DNA of 64,000 nt, taken from contig NZ_VAUA01000002.1 of the NCBI RefSeq assembly GCF_005771405.1, forward strand, positions 124,001 to 188,000, in the 5' to 3' direction. The first letter of the stretch is position 1. The number at the start of each line of letters is the position of its first letter. Positions 17,467 to 26,252 of the stretch are shown here, in pieces. A program made the translations under genes and the position numbers. The notes beneath the pieces were generated by a model, which saw only the letters and a list, made by a program, of their open reading frames with translations, searched no databases and was not told where the DNA came from. The stretch comes from Parasedimentitalea maritima (GTDB lineage: Bacteria > Pseudomonadota > Alphaproteobacteria > Rhodobacterales > Rhodobacteraceae).

Positions 17467-19038
17467 TTATGATTTCTGGAACATGGCAAGCATGCGCCGT
17501 GTTACGAGGAAGCCGCCAAAGATGTTGATCCCGGCCATAAAGATGGACAGTGATGCCAGCAGGATCACCAGGAAGGAACTGGATCCAATCTGCATCAGCG
17601 CGCCCAGAATGATGATCGACGAGATCGCATTGGTCACCGCCATCAGTGGGGTGTGCAGTGAATGCGCCACACCCCAGATCACCTGGAAGCCAACAAAACA
17701 GGCCAGCACAAAAACGATAAAGTGCTGCATGAAGCTGGGCGGAGCAACCGTACCAACCAGTAACATCAGCGCCGCACCAACACCCAACAAGGTGACCTGC
17801 TGTTTGGTGGCCGCCTTAAAGGCCGCCACTTCAGCTGCACGCTTTTCTTCCGGCGTCAGCTCGGGCACGGTTTCTTTGGGTTTGGCCGCAATCGCCTGAA
17901 TTTTAGGTGGCGGCGGCGGGAAGGTGATCTCTTTTTCAAAGGTCACGGTCGCGCCACGGATCACATCATCTTCCATGTCGTGATTGATCTGACCGTCCTT
18001 TTCAGGGGTTAGGTCGGTCATCATGTGACGGATGTTGGTGGCGTACAGGGTTGAGGACTGTGCTGCCATACGTGATGGGAAGTCGGTGTAGCCGATGATG
18101 GTGACACCATTGTCGGTGACGATCTTTTCGTCCATCACGGTCAGCTTACAGTTGCCGCCCTTTTCCGCTGCCAGATCGACAATCACCGAGCCGGGTTTCA
18201 TCGCTGCGACCATCTCTTCGGTCCACAGCTCTGGAGCTTCACGGTTAGGGATTAGCGCCGTGGTGATGACAATGTCCACCTCAGGTGCCAGTTCAAGGAA
18301 CTTGGCAAGCTGTGCATTGCGGAACTCAGGGCTGGAAACAGCCGCATAGCCTCCGGTCGCAGCACCATCGGCCTGATCTTCCTCAAAATCGAGATAGACA
18401 AACTCGGCGCCCATCGATTCAACCTGTTCGGCCACTTCGGGCCGCACGTCAAACGCCAGCGTTATCGCCCCCAACGAGGTCGAGGTCCCGATGGCGGCCA
18501 ATCCGGCAACGCCCGCGCCCACAACCAGAACCTTGGCTGGCGGTACTTTACCCGCAGCAGTGATCTGACCGGTAAAAAAACGACCAAAGTTGTTACCCGC
18601 CTCGATTACCGCACGGTAACCGGCGATATTGGCCATAGAGCTAAGCGCATCCATTTTCTGAGCGCGCGAAATACGTGGCACCATTTCCATGGCAATCACA
18701 TTGGCACCTTTGGACTTGGCCAGCTCCATGCCCTCGGTATTGCCCGCAGGGTTAAAGAACGAAATCAAGGTTTTACCCTTGGTCATCCGCTTCAGTTCAA
18801 CTTCGGTTGGCTGACGCACCTTGGCAACGATATCCACCGATTTCCACAGCGCAGCTGGGGTTTTGATGATTTCAACCCCGGCATCGACATAGGTCGCGTC
18901 CGAAAACCCGGCGGCAGCCCCTGCCCCAGTTTCAATGGCGCAGTCATAACCTAGTTTTTGTAACTGACGCGCTGAATCTGGCGTCATCGCCACGCGTGCC
19001 TCGCCTTTAAAAATCTCTTTTGGTGTACCTATCTTCAC
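17467..19038 (-). CDS. pntA: NAD(P) transhydrogenase subunit alpha
   Basis: PntA, about 523 residues, carries the NAD(H)-binding domain I ([19 protein letters not shown] at the start, [18 protein letters not shown] Rossmann motif) and, after a proline-rich linker (FPPPPPKIQ), C-terminal membrane helices. In Rhodospirillum-like relatives this subunit is split into PntAA and PntAB; here it is one polypeptide, as in E. coli. The GTG at 19038 is chosen because GAGGGGG lies upstream and it places the conserved KIGTPKE at the N-terminus. It forms an operon with pntB. Confidence 0.94.
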   Translation of the reverse strand: MKIGTPKEIFKGEARVAMTPDSARQLQKLGYDCAIETGAGAAAGFSDATYVDAGVEIIKTPAALWKSVDIVAKVRQPTEVELKRMTKGKTLISFFNPAGNTEGMELAKSKGANVIAMEMVPRISRAQKMDALSSMANIAGYRAVIEAGNNFGRFFTGQITAAGKVPPAKVLVVGAGVAGLAAIGTSTSLGAITLAFDVRPEVAEQVESMGAEFVYLDFEEDQADGAATGGYAAVSSPEFRNAQLAKFLELAPEVDIVITTALIPNREAPELWTEEMVAAMKPGSVIVDLAAEKGGNCKLTVMDEKIVTDNGVTIIGYTDFPSRMAAQSSTLYATNIRHMMTDLTPEKDGQINHDMEDDVIRGATVTFEKEITFPPPPPKIQAIAAKPKETVPELTPEEKRAAEVAAFKAATKQQVTLLGVGAALMLLVGTVAPPSFMQHFIVFVLACFVGFQVIWGVAHSLHTPLMAVTNAISSIIILGALMQIGSSSFLVILLASLSIFMAGINIFGGFLVTRRMLAMFQKS

Positions 19039-19105
19039 CGTATCGGTCCCCCTCGGCTTGGCCGTGCCCGCACCCACAGGTACGGATCGCAATGATTTTC
19101 TCTAC

Positions 19106-19171
19106 CTTGCGCAAGATAATTGCGCAAGCACTTCGCTGCAGTGCCGCAACTTATCCGCTGCAGCGCCGCAA
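19106..19171 (-). promoter_or_regulatory. Tandem repeat cluster upstream of pntA
   Basis: Two TTGCGCAA palindromes (19107-19114 and 19120-19127) are followed by two near-identical 16-mers (CGCTGCAGTGCCGCAA at 19134-19149 and CGCTGCAGCGCCGCAA at 19156-19171) exactly 22 bp apart, two helical turns. Spacing and dyad content suggest cooperative regulator binding at the pntAB promoter. The CTGCAG and TTGC/GCAA elements loosely recall PhaR-type sites of rhodobacters, but this is only a resemblance. Confidence 0.55.
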
Positions 19172-19176
19172 ATAGG

Positions 19177-19626
19177 CTACGCCCAACGGCGTGTCTTTTG
19201 TTCGTAACGGCCCCAATCCGCCCGGAATTCACGCCGCATCCTGCCCTCTTCCGGGATGACAAAGCGCTTTTCGAGTATCCAGACAAACACTGGAATCAGC
19301 GGTAATGACACCACCGCATCAAAGCGCAGAATAAGCCCGGCCAGGATCAGCACATCCCCCAGATAGATTGGATTGCGTGACCGGCTAAAGATACCGGACT
19401 GCACCAAATGGCTGGGAGTTTTATGTGGGATAACAGTGGTGCTGTGTCGACGCATTTCATAGATGGCGAGCAGGGTCAGGATTAACCCACCTCCCACCAG
19501 AAGGCCGCCCAGAAAGTCAGACCAAGCGCCACCAAAACTAAGGTTGAAAGAATACCAGCTTGCCTGGGTCCAGGCCACGACAACTGCGCCAAACAGCCAC
19601 ACCGGTGGCAAATCCAATTTGCGCAT
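19177..19626 (-). CDS. Isoprenylcysteine/phospholipid methyltransferase-like membrane protein
   Basis: This protein of about 149 residues has four hydrophobic helices and the ICMT/PEMT-type signature: THLVQSGIF-like turn (SHLVQSGIFSRSRNPIYLGD) and a C-terminal E-E-x-x-L-like region here EEGRMRREF with YEQKTRRW. These small enzymes methylate lipids or carboxyl groups using SAM at the membrane. The ATG at 19626 has CGGAG upstream; a TTG eight codons earlier is the alternative. The substrate is unknown. It lies upstream of pntA on the same strand but is separated from it by the repeat cluster. Confidence 0.75.
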   Translation of the reverse strand: MRKLDLPPVWLFGAVVVAWTQASWYSFNLSFGGAWSDFLGGLLVGGGLILTLLAIYEMRRHSTTVIPHKTPSHLVQSGIFSRSRNPIYLGDVLILAGLILRFDAVVSLPLIPVFVWILEKRFVIPEEGRMRREFRADWGRYEQKTRRWA

Positions 19627-19650
19627 CAGGTTGGACTCCGCATCGGCCAA

Positions 19651-19856
19651 TTTTCGCGATTTTTGGTCATTGCAGGTCCGACTTTCCTCAATTTGTCAAT
19701 AGAACCAGCATCTCAAGAAGCCAGAGCTTTGAAAAGGACAATATGTCCAGCACCCCGAAAACGACGAATCTATTTCGGGATGCGGCATGATCCTGCACAG
19801 ATTATCAGCAATGCCTACGTATACTTTGGCATGCAATCATCCCAATTGCGTGAGTG
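19651..19856. other. Intergenic region with a weak dyad and a 15-codon ORF
   Basis: A short ORF MSSTPKTTNLFRDAA (19743-19790, plus strand) follows AAAGGAC, and an inverted repeat CCCGAAA...TTTCGGG overlaps it. Either it is a minor leader peptide or, more likely, it is just a stem at the 3' side of the MBL gene. There is no T-run. Confidence 0.25.
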
Positions 19857-20810
19857 TCACTCCCATTCCATCTCTTCGTAGACACGGCCAGCGTTTTTGG
19901 TCGCCAGCTCTTCGAAGGTATCAAGAGACTTCCACTGCTCTTGATCCACATAATATGCCTTAGCCAGATCACCGCCATCTTCGATATGGGCTCCGACCTT
20001 GGTGCGCAGATCCACCAGGTAATCCAGCGTATATCGGCGCACCTGCGCCAGGTTAGTCGGGTGGCCGTGACCGGGAACAATATAGGTGGGGTTCAGTGGC
20101 TCCAGCTTCTCCGTCCAGGTCTCAATCCAGCAGCTGGTGCAGGTATGCGGAAACACCGGCAGCATGCGCTCATGAAAGGCGATGTCGCCAGCCAGCATGA
20201 TGTCCCACTCAGGGATCCAAACCTGAACATCGCCGGGATCATGCGCCGGACCAAGGTGCAGGACCTGAATTTCGACCCCTCCCAGACTAATCTCATACTT
20301 ATCTTCAAATGTCAGGTTGGCGTGCTCAACCCGGGTGTCCCCAGCCCCATCTGGGTTGTAGCCATGCATCCGTTGCAGAATGAAATCACCATTCTCCTTG
20401 GTTTCAGCAACCGCATCTACATGGGCCAACACATCGACCCCCAAATCACGCCAATACCCGTTGCCCAGCATCGCGTGCCCTTGACCATTCTCGTTGATCA
20501 CCAGTACGACTGGTTTGTCTGTTACCACCTTAATCTCATCGTGCAGCGCCGCAGCCAATCGATCCGACGCCCCCGAATTCACCACAACCACCCCTTCGTC
20601 GGTCACGATGAACGACAAATTATTGTTGTGACCTGCGTTGGCCGCACCCGGAGGGGCCGTGGCGCCAATCGCAGAAAACACATGCGGGATCACCTCTACC
20701 GGTTTTGAGTACAGCTCGGACGTCGGGTATTGATCGGCTATGTCTTCGCTGGCCAATGCAGCGCCACCGACAAGAAAGGCCACAACGGCGATGGAGGTAA
20801 TAGTTTTCAT
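19857..20810 (-). CDS. Periplasmic MBL-fold protein with degenerate metal motif
   Basis: This 317-residue secreted protein has the signal peptide MKTITSIAVVAFLVGGAALA. The MBL fold is recognisable from the HLGPAHDPGD (His190), MLAGD (Asp209) and YIVPGHG (His248) motifs. The first metal motif, normally HxHxDH, reads INENGQGH at residues 105-112, so only the last His remains. It may bind one metal only, or act through another chemistry. Similar periplasmic MBL proteins accompany quinoprotein and sulfur-oxidation systems, but none is adjacent here. The start has GGAG 6 nt upstream. Confidence 0.8.
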   Translation of the reverse strand: MKTITSIAVVAFLVGGAALASEDIADQYPTSELYSKPVEVIPHVFSAIGATAPPGAANAGHNNNLSFIVTDEGVVVVNSGASDRLAAALHDEIKVVTDKPVVLVINENGQGHAMLGNGYWRDLGVDVLAHVDAVAETKENGDFILQRMHGYNPDGAGDTRVEHANLTFEDKYEISLGGVEIQVLHLGPAHDPGDVQVWIPEWDIMLAGDIAFHERMLPVFPHTCTSCWIETWTEKLEPLNPTYIVPGHGHPTNLAQVRRYTLDYLVDLRTKVGAHIEDGGDLAKAYYVDQEQWKSLDTFEELATKNAGRVYEEMEWE

Positions 20811-20834
20811 GGAAATCTCCCTGTTTCGCCGACA

Positions 20835-20852
20835 CATTCACAGAAGTGAATG
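20835..20852. promoter_or_regulatory. Dyad between divergent MBL and SDR genes
   Basis: CATTCAC-AGAA-GTGAATG has perfect 7-bp arms and lies 24 bp upstream of the MBL start, inside the 130-bp divergent promoter region. It is a possible operator for an unknown regulator. Confidence 0.4.
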
Positions 20853-20940
20853 GGTATGTAAATGCCCCACATTTGTGACGGTACGACCCACTTGCCATCC
20901 TGCCCCCTCTGGCTAGGGTCTTGGCAAAGGAGATCGAGAT

Positions 20941-21693
20941 ATGACATTGGACGGAAAACACGCATTGGTCACCGGCGGCGGCACTGGGATTGGCCTGGCT
21001 ATTGCACGGGCGTTAGCAGCACAGGGCGCTCAGGTCACCATCACCGGACGCCGTGCCGAAGTTTTGGATAAAGTGGCCGGCAACGGATTGCATGCGGTGC
21101 AGATGGATGTGGCCAGTGAAGTTTCAGTGGTCGATGGCGTCGCAAAGGCAATCGAAGCCCGTGGCCCTGTGCAGATCTGTGTCCCCAATGCTGGAATTGC
21201 CGAAGGCCGCGCTCTGCACAAGACCGATATGGAGTTTTGGCGCACCATGATGGCGATCAATGTCGATGGCTGTTTCCTGACCATTCGTGAATGTCTGAAG
21301 TCGATGCATGGTACCGATTGGGGACGGGTTATTGCGATTTCCTCAATTGCCGGACTAAAGGGGCTGAAAGGCGCAAGCTGTTACTCCGCAACCAAGCATG
21401 CGATGATCGGCATGATCAAGGCGCTGGCTGCTGATCATTTGGGCAAACCCTACACGTTCAACGCCCTCTGCCCGGCCTATGTGGACACCAACATTGTGCC
21501 ACAGAACATCGAAAGCATCATGAAACGTACTGGCATGAACGAAGAACAGGCGATGGAAGTCATGGTCGGCGCTAATCCTCATGGCCGTCTGATCGCCCCC
21601 AAAGAGGTCGCCGATGCTGCTCTGTTCCTGTGCAGCCCTCATTCCGGCTCGGTAAATGGTCAGGCCATTCAGATCTCGGGCGGAGAAATGTAA
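20941..21693 (+). CDS. SDR-family NAD(P)-dependent oxidoreductase
   Basis: This 250-residue classical short-chain dehydrogenase has the cofactor motif TGGGTGIG (residues 11-18), NAG in CVPNAGIAEG, the catalytic Ser in ISSIAG, and YSATK (Tyr and Lys). GRRAEVLDK after beta-2 suggests NADP(H) or a mixed preference. AAGGAG precedes the ATG. It is coupled by a TAATG overlap to a MmcQ/YjbR gene. 3-Hydroxyacyl or hydroxybutyrate-type substrates are usual for this subgroup; proximity to tryptophan catabolism allows a role in aromatic acyl-CoA breakdown, but that is only inference. Confidence 0.85.
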   Translation: MTLDGKHALVTGGGTGIGLAIARALAAQGAQVTITGRRAEVLDKVAGNGLHAVQMDVASEVSVVDGVAKAIEARGPVQICVPNAGIAEGRALHKTDMEFWRTMMAINVDGCFLTIRECLKSMHGTDWGRVIAISSIAGLKGLKGASCYSATKHAMIGMIKALAADHLGKPYTFNALCPAYVDTNIVPQNIESIMKRTGMNEEQAMEVMVGANPHGRLIAPKEVADAALFLCSPHSGSVNGQAIQISGGEM

Positions 21694-22064
21694 TGGATCG
21701 CGCAACTTTCAACACGTTTTGCGCCGCAAAGCCCGCCACCAGTCATGTGGTGCAGTGGGGCAATTCGGATGTGTGGAAGGTCGGCCCTAAGGTCTTTGCC
21801 ATCTGTGGCTGGGCCGAGGGGCGCGACGCCTTCACCTTCAAGGTAACCGAGATCGCCTATGAAGTTCTGCAAGAGCAACCCGGCATTCGCCCAGCCCCTT
21901 ATTTGGCCTCGCGTGGGATGAAATGGTTGCAGCACTATGACCTGCCGGGCCTATCTGATGCTGAATTGCAGCGCCATATCGAGATTTCCTATGAGTTGGT
22001 CGCCGCAGGTCTGTCCAAGAAGAAGCGCGTTGAGTTGGGCATTCCCGAGCCAAGCTCGATCTAA
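21693..22064 (+). CDS. MmcQ/YjbR-family protein
   Basis: This 123-residue protein has the YjbR fold signature: MDRATFNTFCAAKP at the start, VWKVGPKVFAICGW in the middle, and APYLASRGMKWLQHYDL near the C-terminus. Members have a CyaY-like DNA-binding-type fold, but their function is not established. The ATG overlaps the SDR stop by one base (TAATG). It converges on the DUF1059 gene with only 14 bp between them. Confidence 0.8.
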   Translation: MDRATFNTFCAAKPATSHVVQWGNSDVWKVGPKVFAICGWAEGRDAFTFKVTEIAYEVLQEQPGIRPAPYLASRGMKWLQHYDLPGLSDAELQRHIEISYELVAAGLSKKKRVELGIPEPSSI

Positions 22065-22078
22065 ACTTTCAACAGCGG

Positions 22079-22297
22079 CTAAGCCTCTTCTTTTACTCGG
22101 ACATCAACCGGTTTGATCAGGGTTGCCAAGTACGTACGGGTATCTTGATCCCAGTCAGCAGGGTCTTCACCATGTGCAAACTCGGCATGCAGTTCGATCA
22201 GCTTCCAAACCTCAACTTCGGACGCTGCCACAATACTTGCTGGACAAGCTTCCATTCCTTCGCAATCCCGGCAAGCATAAGTAAACGCATTAGACAT
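22079..22297 (-). CDS. Small DUF1059-like protein
   Basis: This 72-residue cytoplasmic protein begins FTYACRDCEGMEACPASIVA, with three cysteines, and continues with an acidic helix (VWKLIELHAEFAHG) as in DUF1059 proteins. The cysteines could bind zinc or a cluster. A GGAGGT-like ribosome site precedes the ATG. The function is unknown. Confidence 0.65.
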   Translation of the reverse strand: MSNAFTYACRDCEGMEACPASIVAASEVEVWKLIELHAEFAHGEDPADWDQDTRTYLATLIKPVDVRVKEEA

Positions 22298-22599
22298 AGT
22301 TGACCTCCATCAATTACCTATCACCAATTAGGGCCGGAACCCTCTTTGGCGAGCTATTTCACCAGATGGGTTTTGGCTCGATTTCCAAGTGTCTGATTAA
22401 AGGCATCCGACTCCTGTAATTTGCAGAAGCGCAATCATTCCGCGCAGGGCGTATCTTAATTTGAGCAAGGGCGCGTCCCCATTCTAAATATCTGCATTCC
22501 AAATATTGATAACTGCTGCCAGAAATCTTCGCTAGACAGGCCCGGTCCACCCGAGTAGAGATACTTTAAGCTTGAAATACTTAACCCACCGAGGCCCCC
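22298..22599. other. 302-bp divergent promoter region before kynU
   Basis: This is noncoding as far as can be seen. It is more AT-rich than its surroundings and must carry the kynU promoter (plus) and the DUF1059 promoter (minus). No clear dyad, riboswitch or tRNA was recognised. Confidence 0.4.
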
Positions 22600-23793
22600 A
22601 TGACCGACTTTGCCGCCACCAAAGCCATGTTCCACTTGCCAGAGGGTGTTATCTACCTGGACGGCAACTCACTAGGCCCCCTTCCCCGTGCCGCCACCGA
22701 AACAGTCGGTAAGATGATGCAGGATGAATGGGGTGAAATGCTGATCACCGGCTGGAACAAGGCTGGTTGGATGGCCAAATCAACCATCATGGGAGATCGC
22801 ATTGGCCGCTTGATCGGTGCTGAACCGGGCCATGTGGTGATGGGTGATACTTTGTCGATCAAGGTCTATCAGGCCGTTGCTTCAGCTCTGGACCTGAACC
22901 CCAGCCGTCGTGTGGTGCTGTCGGACAACGGCAACTTCCCCACTGATCTGTATATGGCGGACGGACTTCTTCGCTCTCTTGGTGACGATTACGAACTACG
23001 AGTGGTTGATCCTGAGGCCGTCGCGGACAATCTGACTGATGATGTCGCCGTGCTGATGCTCACAGAAGTCGATTACCGAACAGGCCGGATGCACGATATG
23101 AAGGCGTTGACAGAACAGGCCCAGGCCAAGGGCATCATGACCGTCTGGGATCTTGCCCATTCAGCCGGCGCCCTGCCCGTAGATCTGGCTGGGTGCAACG
23201 CGGATTTTGCCATTGGCTGCACCTATAAATACCTGAATGGCGGTCCCGGTGCGCCTGCCTTTATCTATGTCTCCCCACGCCACATTGATCAGGTCCGCCC
23301 GGCCCTGTCCGGTTGGCTGGGACACGAATCCCCTTTTGCCTTTGATCTAGACTATCGTCCCGGCGCCGGGATCGAACGTATGCGCGTTGGCACCCCACCA
23401 GTCTTGCAACTGACCGCACTGGAAACAGCCATGGATATTTGGGACATGGCCGATATGGCTGCGGTTCGTGCCAAATCAATCGAACTGTGCGACCTGTTCA
23501 TCAGTGAAGTTGAGGCCCAATGCCCCGAACTGACCCTGGCTAGCCCACGCGATGGCACCCAGCGCGGCAGTCAGGTCTCGTTTCGCTTCCACGAAGGCTA
23601 TGCTGCCATGCAGGCGATCATCGCTCGAGGTGTTATTGGCGACTTCCGCGCCCCTGACATCATGCGGTTCGGCTTTACTCCGCTTTATATCGACGAGGCC
23701 GACGTGCGTGCCGCCGTCGCAATCATAGCCGATGTCATGACCAACAAACTGTGGGATAAACCAGAGTATAAAGTCCGTTCCAAGGTGACATGA
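22600..23793 (+). CDS. kynU: Kynureninase
   Basis: This 397-residue PLP enzyme cleaves L-kynurenine to anthranilate and alanine. Family marks are YLDGNSLGPLP near the N-terminus, VWDLAHSAGALPVDL (Asp pairs with the PLP ring nitrogen) and the PLP-lysine motif FAIGCTYKYLNGGPG. GAGG lies upstream of the ATG. It is the first gene of the kynU-GNAT-kynA operon and its stop overlaps the next start (ATGA). Confidence 0.95.
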   Translation: MTDFAATKAMFHLPEGVIYLDGNSLGPLPRAATETVGKMMQDEWGEMLITGWNKAGWMAKSTIMGDRIGRLIGAEPGHVVMGDTLSIKVYQAVASALDLNPSRRVVLSDNGNFPTDLYMADGLLRSLGDDYELRVVDPEAVADNLTDDVAVLMLTEVDYRTGRMHDMKALTEQAQAKGIMTVWDLAHSAGALPVDLAGCNADFAIGCTYKYLNGGPGAPAFIYVSPRHIDQVRPALSGWLGHESPFAFDLDYRPGAGIERMRVGTPPVLQLTALETAMDIWDMADMAAVRAKSIELCDLFISEVEAQCPELTLASPRDGTQRGSQVSFRFHEGYAAMQAIIARGVIGDFRAPDIMRFGFTPLYIDEADVRAAVAIIADVMTNKLWDKPEYKVRSKVT

Positions 23794-24281
23794 GTGTCAC
23801 CACTCGAACATATCATCGCGGTGATGCGGAAACGCTGTTCGAGATCTTTGTCGAGGCTATCCATGATGGGGCCTCGGCCCACTACACTGATGCCCAACGT
23901 CATGCTTGGGCGCCCTCGCAAGACATGCCAGACAGCTGGCCCGGCACAATGGCCGAGCTTGAAACCTGGGTTGCCGAAGCCAAAGGGGAAATCGCTGGTT
24001 TCATGTGCGCAACCCCGCAAGGCTACATCGACCTTGCCTACGTGCGCCCCCGCTGGATGGGTCGCTCTGTGGCGCAAACTCTCTATGACGTCATCCTTAA
24101 ACGGGCGCGCAGCACAGATCTGACGCGGATGACGACCCATGCCAGCCTGATGGCGCGGCCCTTCTTTGCCCGTCAGGGCTGGCAGGTCGATGAAATGGAA
24201 ATAGTTGACAGAAACGGCGAACAGCTCAAACGCTTCGCCATGTCACTGACGTTGGGAGCCCCCCATGGCACAACCTTATGA
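23790..24281 (+). CDS. GNAT-family N-acetyltransferase in the kyn operon
   Basis: This 163-residue acetyltransferase has the acetyl-CoA loop in [15 protein letters not shown] (the R-x-x-G-x-A-like turn is slightly relaxed) and a C-terminal [13 protein letters not shown], where GNATs carry the FYxxxGF strand. It overlaps kynU by 4 bp and kynA by 17 bp, so all three are translationally coupled. The substrate is unknown; the fixed position between the two pathway genes suggests an amine or amino acid of the kynurenine pathway. Confidence 0.82.
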   Translation: MSVTTRTYHRGDAETLFEIFVEAIHDGASAHYTDAQRHAWAPSQDMPDSWPGTMAELETWVAEAKGEIAGFMCATPQGYIDLAYVRPRWMGRSVAQTLYDVILKRARSTDLTRMTTHASLMARPFFARQGWQVDEMEIVDRNGEQLKRFAMSLTLGAPHGTTL

Positions 24282-25098
24282 CCCGTCCAAAGACGGCGCT
24301 GAAATGAACTTCAAAGACCGCATGTCTTATGGCGACTACCTGTCGCTGGATATGTTGCTGAACGCCCAGAACACCTGGACCGACACCCATGATGAAATGT
24401 TGTTCATCATCCAACACCAAACATCCGAGCTGTGGATGCGTCTGGCCATTCATGAAACCAATGCCGCACGCGCGTGCTTGCTGGATGGAAAAACCCGACA
24501 AGCGTTCAAAATGTTGTCTCGCCTCTCGCGGATTTTTGAACAGCTGAATTCGGCTTGGGACGTCCTACGCACGATGACGCCGTCTGACTACACTGCCTTT
24601 CGCGATGCCTTGGGGCAAAGCTCGGGCTTTCAATCGCATCAGTATCGCCAGATCGAATTCATGCTCGGCAACCGCAATCAGGCAATGCTGAAACCGCATA
24701 GCCATCGTCCCGAACTGGTTGCGCTGCTTGAAGACGAGCTGGCACAGCCGTCAATGTATGACGTCGCTCTGCGCGCGCTGTCGCAAAGCTTTCCTCTGCC
24801 AGACGAAGTGCTGAACCGTCCACTTTCCCAAACCCACCAACCTCATCCAGCCGTCCAAGCTGCATGGAGCGAAGTTTATCGTGATACGGAAACCCATTGG
24901 GAACTATATGAACTGGCCGAAAAGCTGGTCGACCTAGAGGATTATTTCCGCCGCTGGCGCTTCAATCACGTTACCACGGTAGAACGTGTCATCGGTTTCA
25001 AACGTGGCACCGGCGGGACTGGTGGGGTTAGTTACCTGAAACGGATGCTCGCTGTGGAGTTGTTCCCCGAGCTCTGGCACCTGCGAACCGAGCTGTAA
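24265..25098 (+). CDS. kynA: Tryptophan 2,3-dioxygenase
   Basis: This 277-residue haem enzyme opens the tryptophan ring to N-formylkynurenine. Family signatures are [30 protein letters not shown] (distal-side His) and [18 protein letters not shown]. The C-terminal [19 protein letters not shown] loop binds substrate. It is the last gene of the operon. A formamidase gene (kynB), needed between KynA and KynU, is not in this window. Confidence 0.96.
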   Translation: MAQPYDPSKDGAEMNFKDRMSYGDYLSLDMLLNAQNTWTDTHDEMLFIIQHQTSELWMRLAIHETNAARACLLDGKTRQAFKMLSRLSRIFEQLNSAWDVLRTMTPSDYTAFRDALGQSSGFQSHQYRQIEFMLGNRNQAMLKPHSHRPELVALLEDELAQPSMYDVALRALSQSFPLPDEVLNRPLSQTHQPHPAVQAAWSEVYRDTETHWELYELAEKLVDLEDYFRRWRFNHVTTVERVIGFKRGTGGTGGVSYLKRMLAVELFPELWHLRTEL

Positions 25099-25104
25099 GA
25101 ACGT

Positions 25105-25686
25105 TCAATCCGGCTGCAATGCAGCCCCAAACAACGCCGCCAGCTGGGCCACACCCGAGGCATAGCTGGCGTAGTCCTGCGAGGTATGCTTGATCCCCTT
25201 CATGGCCGAGCAGAATACCCGCGCGACCTCCTCCACATTACCGGGCAGTGTTATCTGCCCAGCGTCTGCCTCGGCGCGCAGCCATTGGGCATAGACACCG
25301 CGCAGCGCCAGCTCGCCTGTCGCAATGGCCTCACCCGCTGCACTCATCCCGGCCTCGAACAGTTCCAAACCATGCGGCGAATCCATCATCGCCTTCATCG
25401 CTGGCCCGCCTTGCGCCTCAAAAGCCGCATGCAGGCGCTCTGACAAGGTGCCACCGGATGCCAAAGCGTCCGCCACCGTATCTAGCGCCAGACCATAGTG
25501 GCCCTCCACCAACCCGGCAAAAATTGCTTCTTTGTTGCGGTAACTCAGGTAAAGCGCAGGTCGGGACATGCCTGCGCGGCGAGCAATGTCATCCATCGAC
25601 GTCTTGCGAAACCCATAGGTGGAAAAGGCCTCCCATGCGGATTCCAGGATCGCTTGTTGCTTCGGGTCGTTACTTGCCTTGATCAT
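25105..25686 (-). CDS. TetR-family transcriptional regulator
   Basis: This 193-residue repressor has an N-terminal helix-turn-helix: ILESAWEAFSTYGFRKTSMDDIARRAGMSRPALYLSYRNKEAIF. The rest is an all-helical ligand domain. ATG at 25686 fits the domain start. It is divergent from the molybdenum hydroxylase genes, and the gap between them is filled with CTGACA/TGTCAG half-sites, so it probably represses both directions until a substrate-like ligand binds. It converges on kynA with only 6 bp between the stops. Confidence 0.88.
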   Translation of the reverse strand: MIKASNDPKQQAILESAWEAFSTYGFRKTSMDDIARRAGMSRPALYLSYRNKEAIFAGLVEGHYGLALDTVADALASGGTLSERLHAAFEAQGGPAMKAMMDSPHGLELFEAGMSAAGEAIATGELALRGVYAQWLRAEADAGQITLPGNVEEVARVFCSAMKGIKHTSQDYASYASGVAQLAALFGAALQPD

Positions 25687-25696
25687 AAAACCGCTT

Positions 25697-25756
25697 CTGA
25701 CACTTTTATCAAATTTTGTCAATTGACATCCTGACACTTCATGGCCATTTTGTCAG
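25697..25756. promoter_or_regulatory. Operator cluster between tetR and the molybdenum hydroxylase genes
   Basis: The palindrome TGTCAATTGACA (25717-25728) is flanked by CTGACA at 25697-25702 and by CTGACA (25731-25736) / TGTCAG (25751-25756), with ATGGCCAT at the centre of the latter pair. These repeated half-sites in the divergent gap are the likely TetR binding sites. Confidence 0.7.
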
Positions 25757-25784
25757 AAAGCCGCACAGCAGAGAGATTTGAGCC

Positions 25785-26249
25785 ATGTCGACCACCCTTC
25801 GTATCAATGGAAAAACTCATCAGGTTGATCTGCCCGACGACGTCCCACTGCTGTGGGTTCTGCGCGATGAGGTTGGGTTGACTGGCACAAAATATGGCTG
25901 CGGCGTTGCCGCCTGTGGCGCTTGCACCGTTCATATCAACGGCGAAGCTGTCCGATCTTGCCAAACAACACTTGCAGACGTTGACGGTGAGATCACCACC
26001 ATCGAAGGTCTCGGCACACCAAAGGCCATGTCAATAATTCAACAAGCCTGGGTCGATCATCAGGTTGCGCAATGCGGATACTGCCAGTCTGGGCAAATCA
26101 TGCAGGCTGCCAATCTGTTGACAGACAATCCAACTCCCTCGGATGCGGACATCGAAGAGGTCATGCAGGGCAACCTGTGTCGCTGCGGCACCTACCCCCG
26201 TATCCGCGCTGCCATTCATAGCGCCGCCCAAAAAATGCAGGAGGCTTGA
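25785..26249 (+). CDS. Isoquinoline 1-oxidoreductase-type 2Fe-2S subunit
   Basis: This 154-residue small subunit of a xanthine-oxidase-family hydroxylase holds two 2Fe-2S clusters. The N-terminal plant-type cluster is [17 protein letters not shown] with a distal RSC, and the C-terminal cluster is CGYCQSGQ plus [12 protein letters not shown]. Electrons move from the molybdenum subunit through it to an acceptor such as a cytochrome, as no FAD subunit gene is present. It lies 3 bp before the large subunit gene. Confidence 0.92.
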   Translation: MSTTLRINGKTHQVDLPDDVPLLWVLRDEVGLTGTKYGCGVAACGACTVHINGEAVRSCQTTLADVDGEITTIEGLGTPKAMSIIQQAWVDHQVAQCGYCQSGQIMQAANLLTDNPTPSDADIEEVMQGNLCRCGTYPRIRAAIHSAAQKMQEA

Positions 26250-26252
26250 TCC

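Noticed and set aside
19854-20708. 284-residue ORF antisense to the MBL gene
   Set aside because: The minus-strand protein has a signal peptide and MBL motifs; the plus-strand frame shows nothing.
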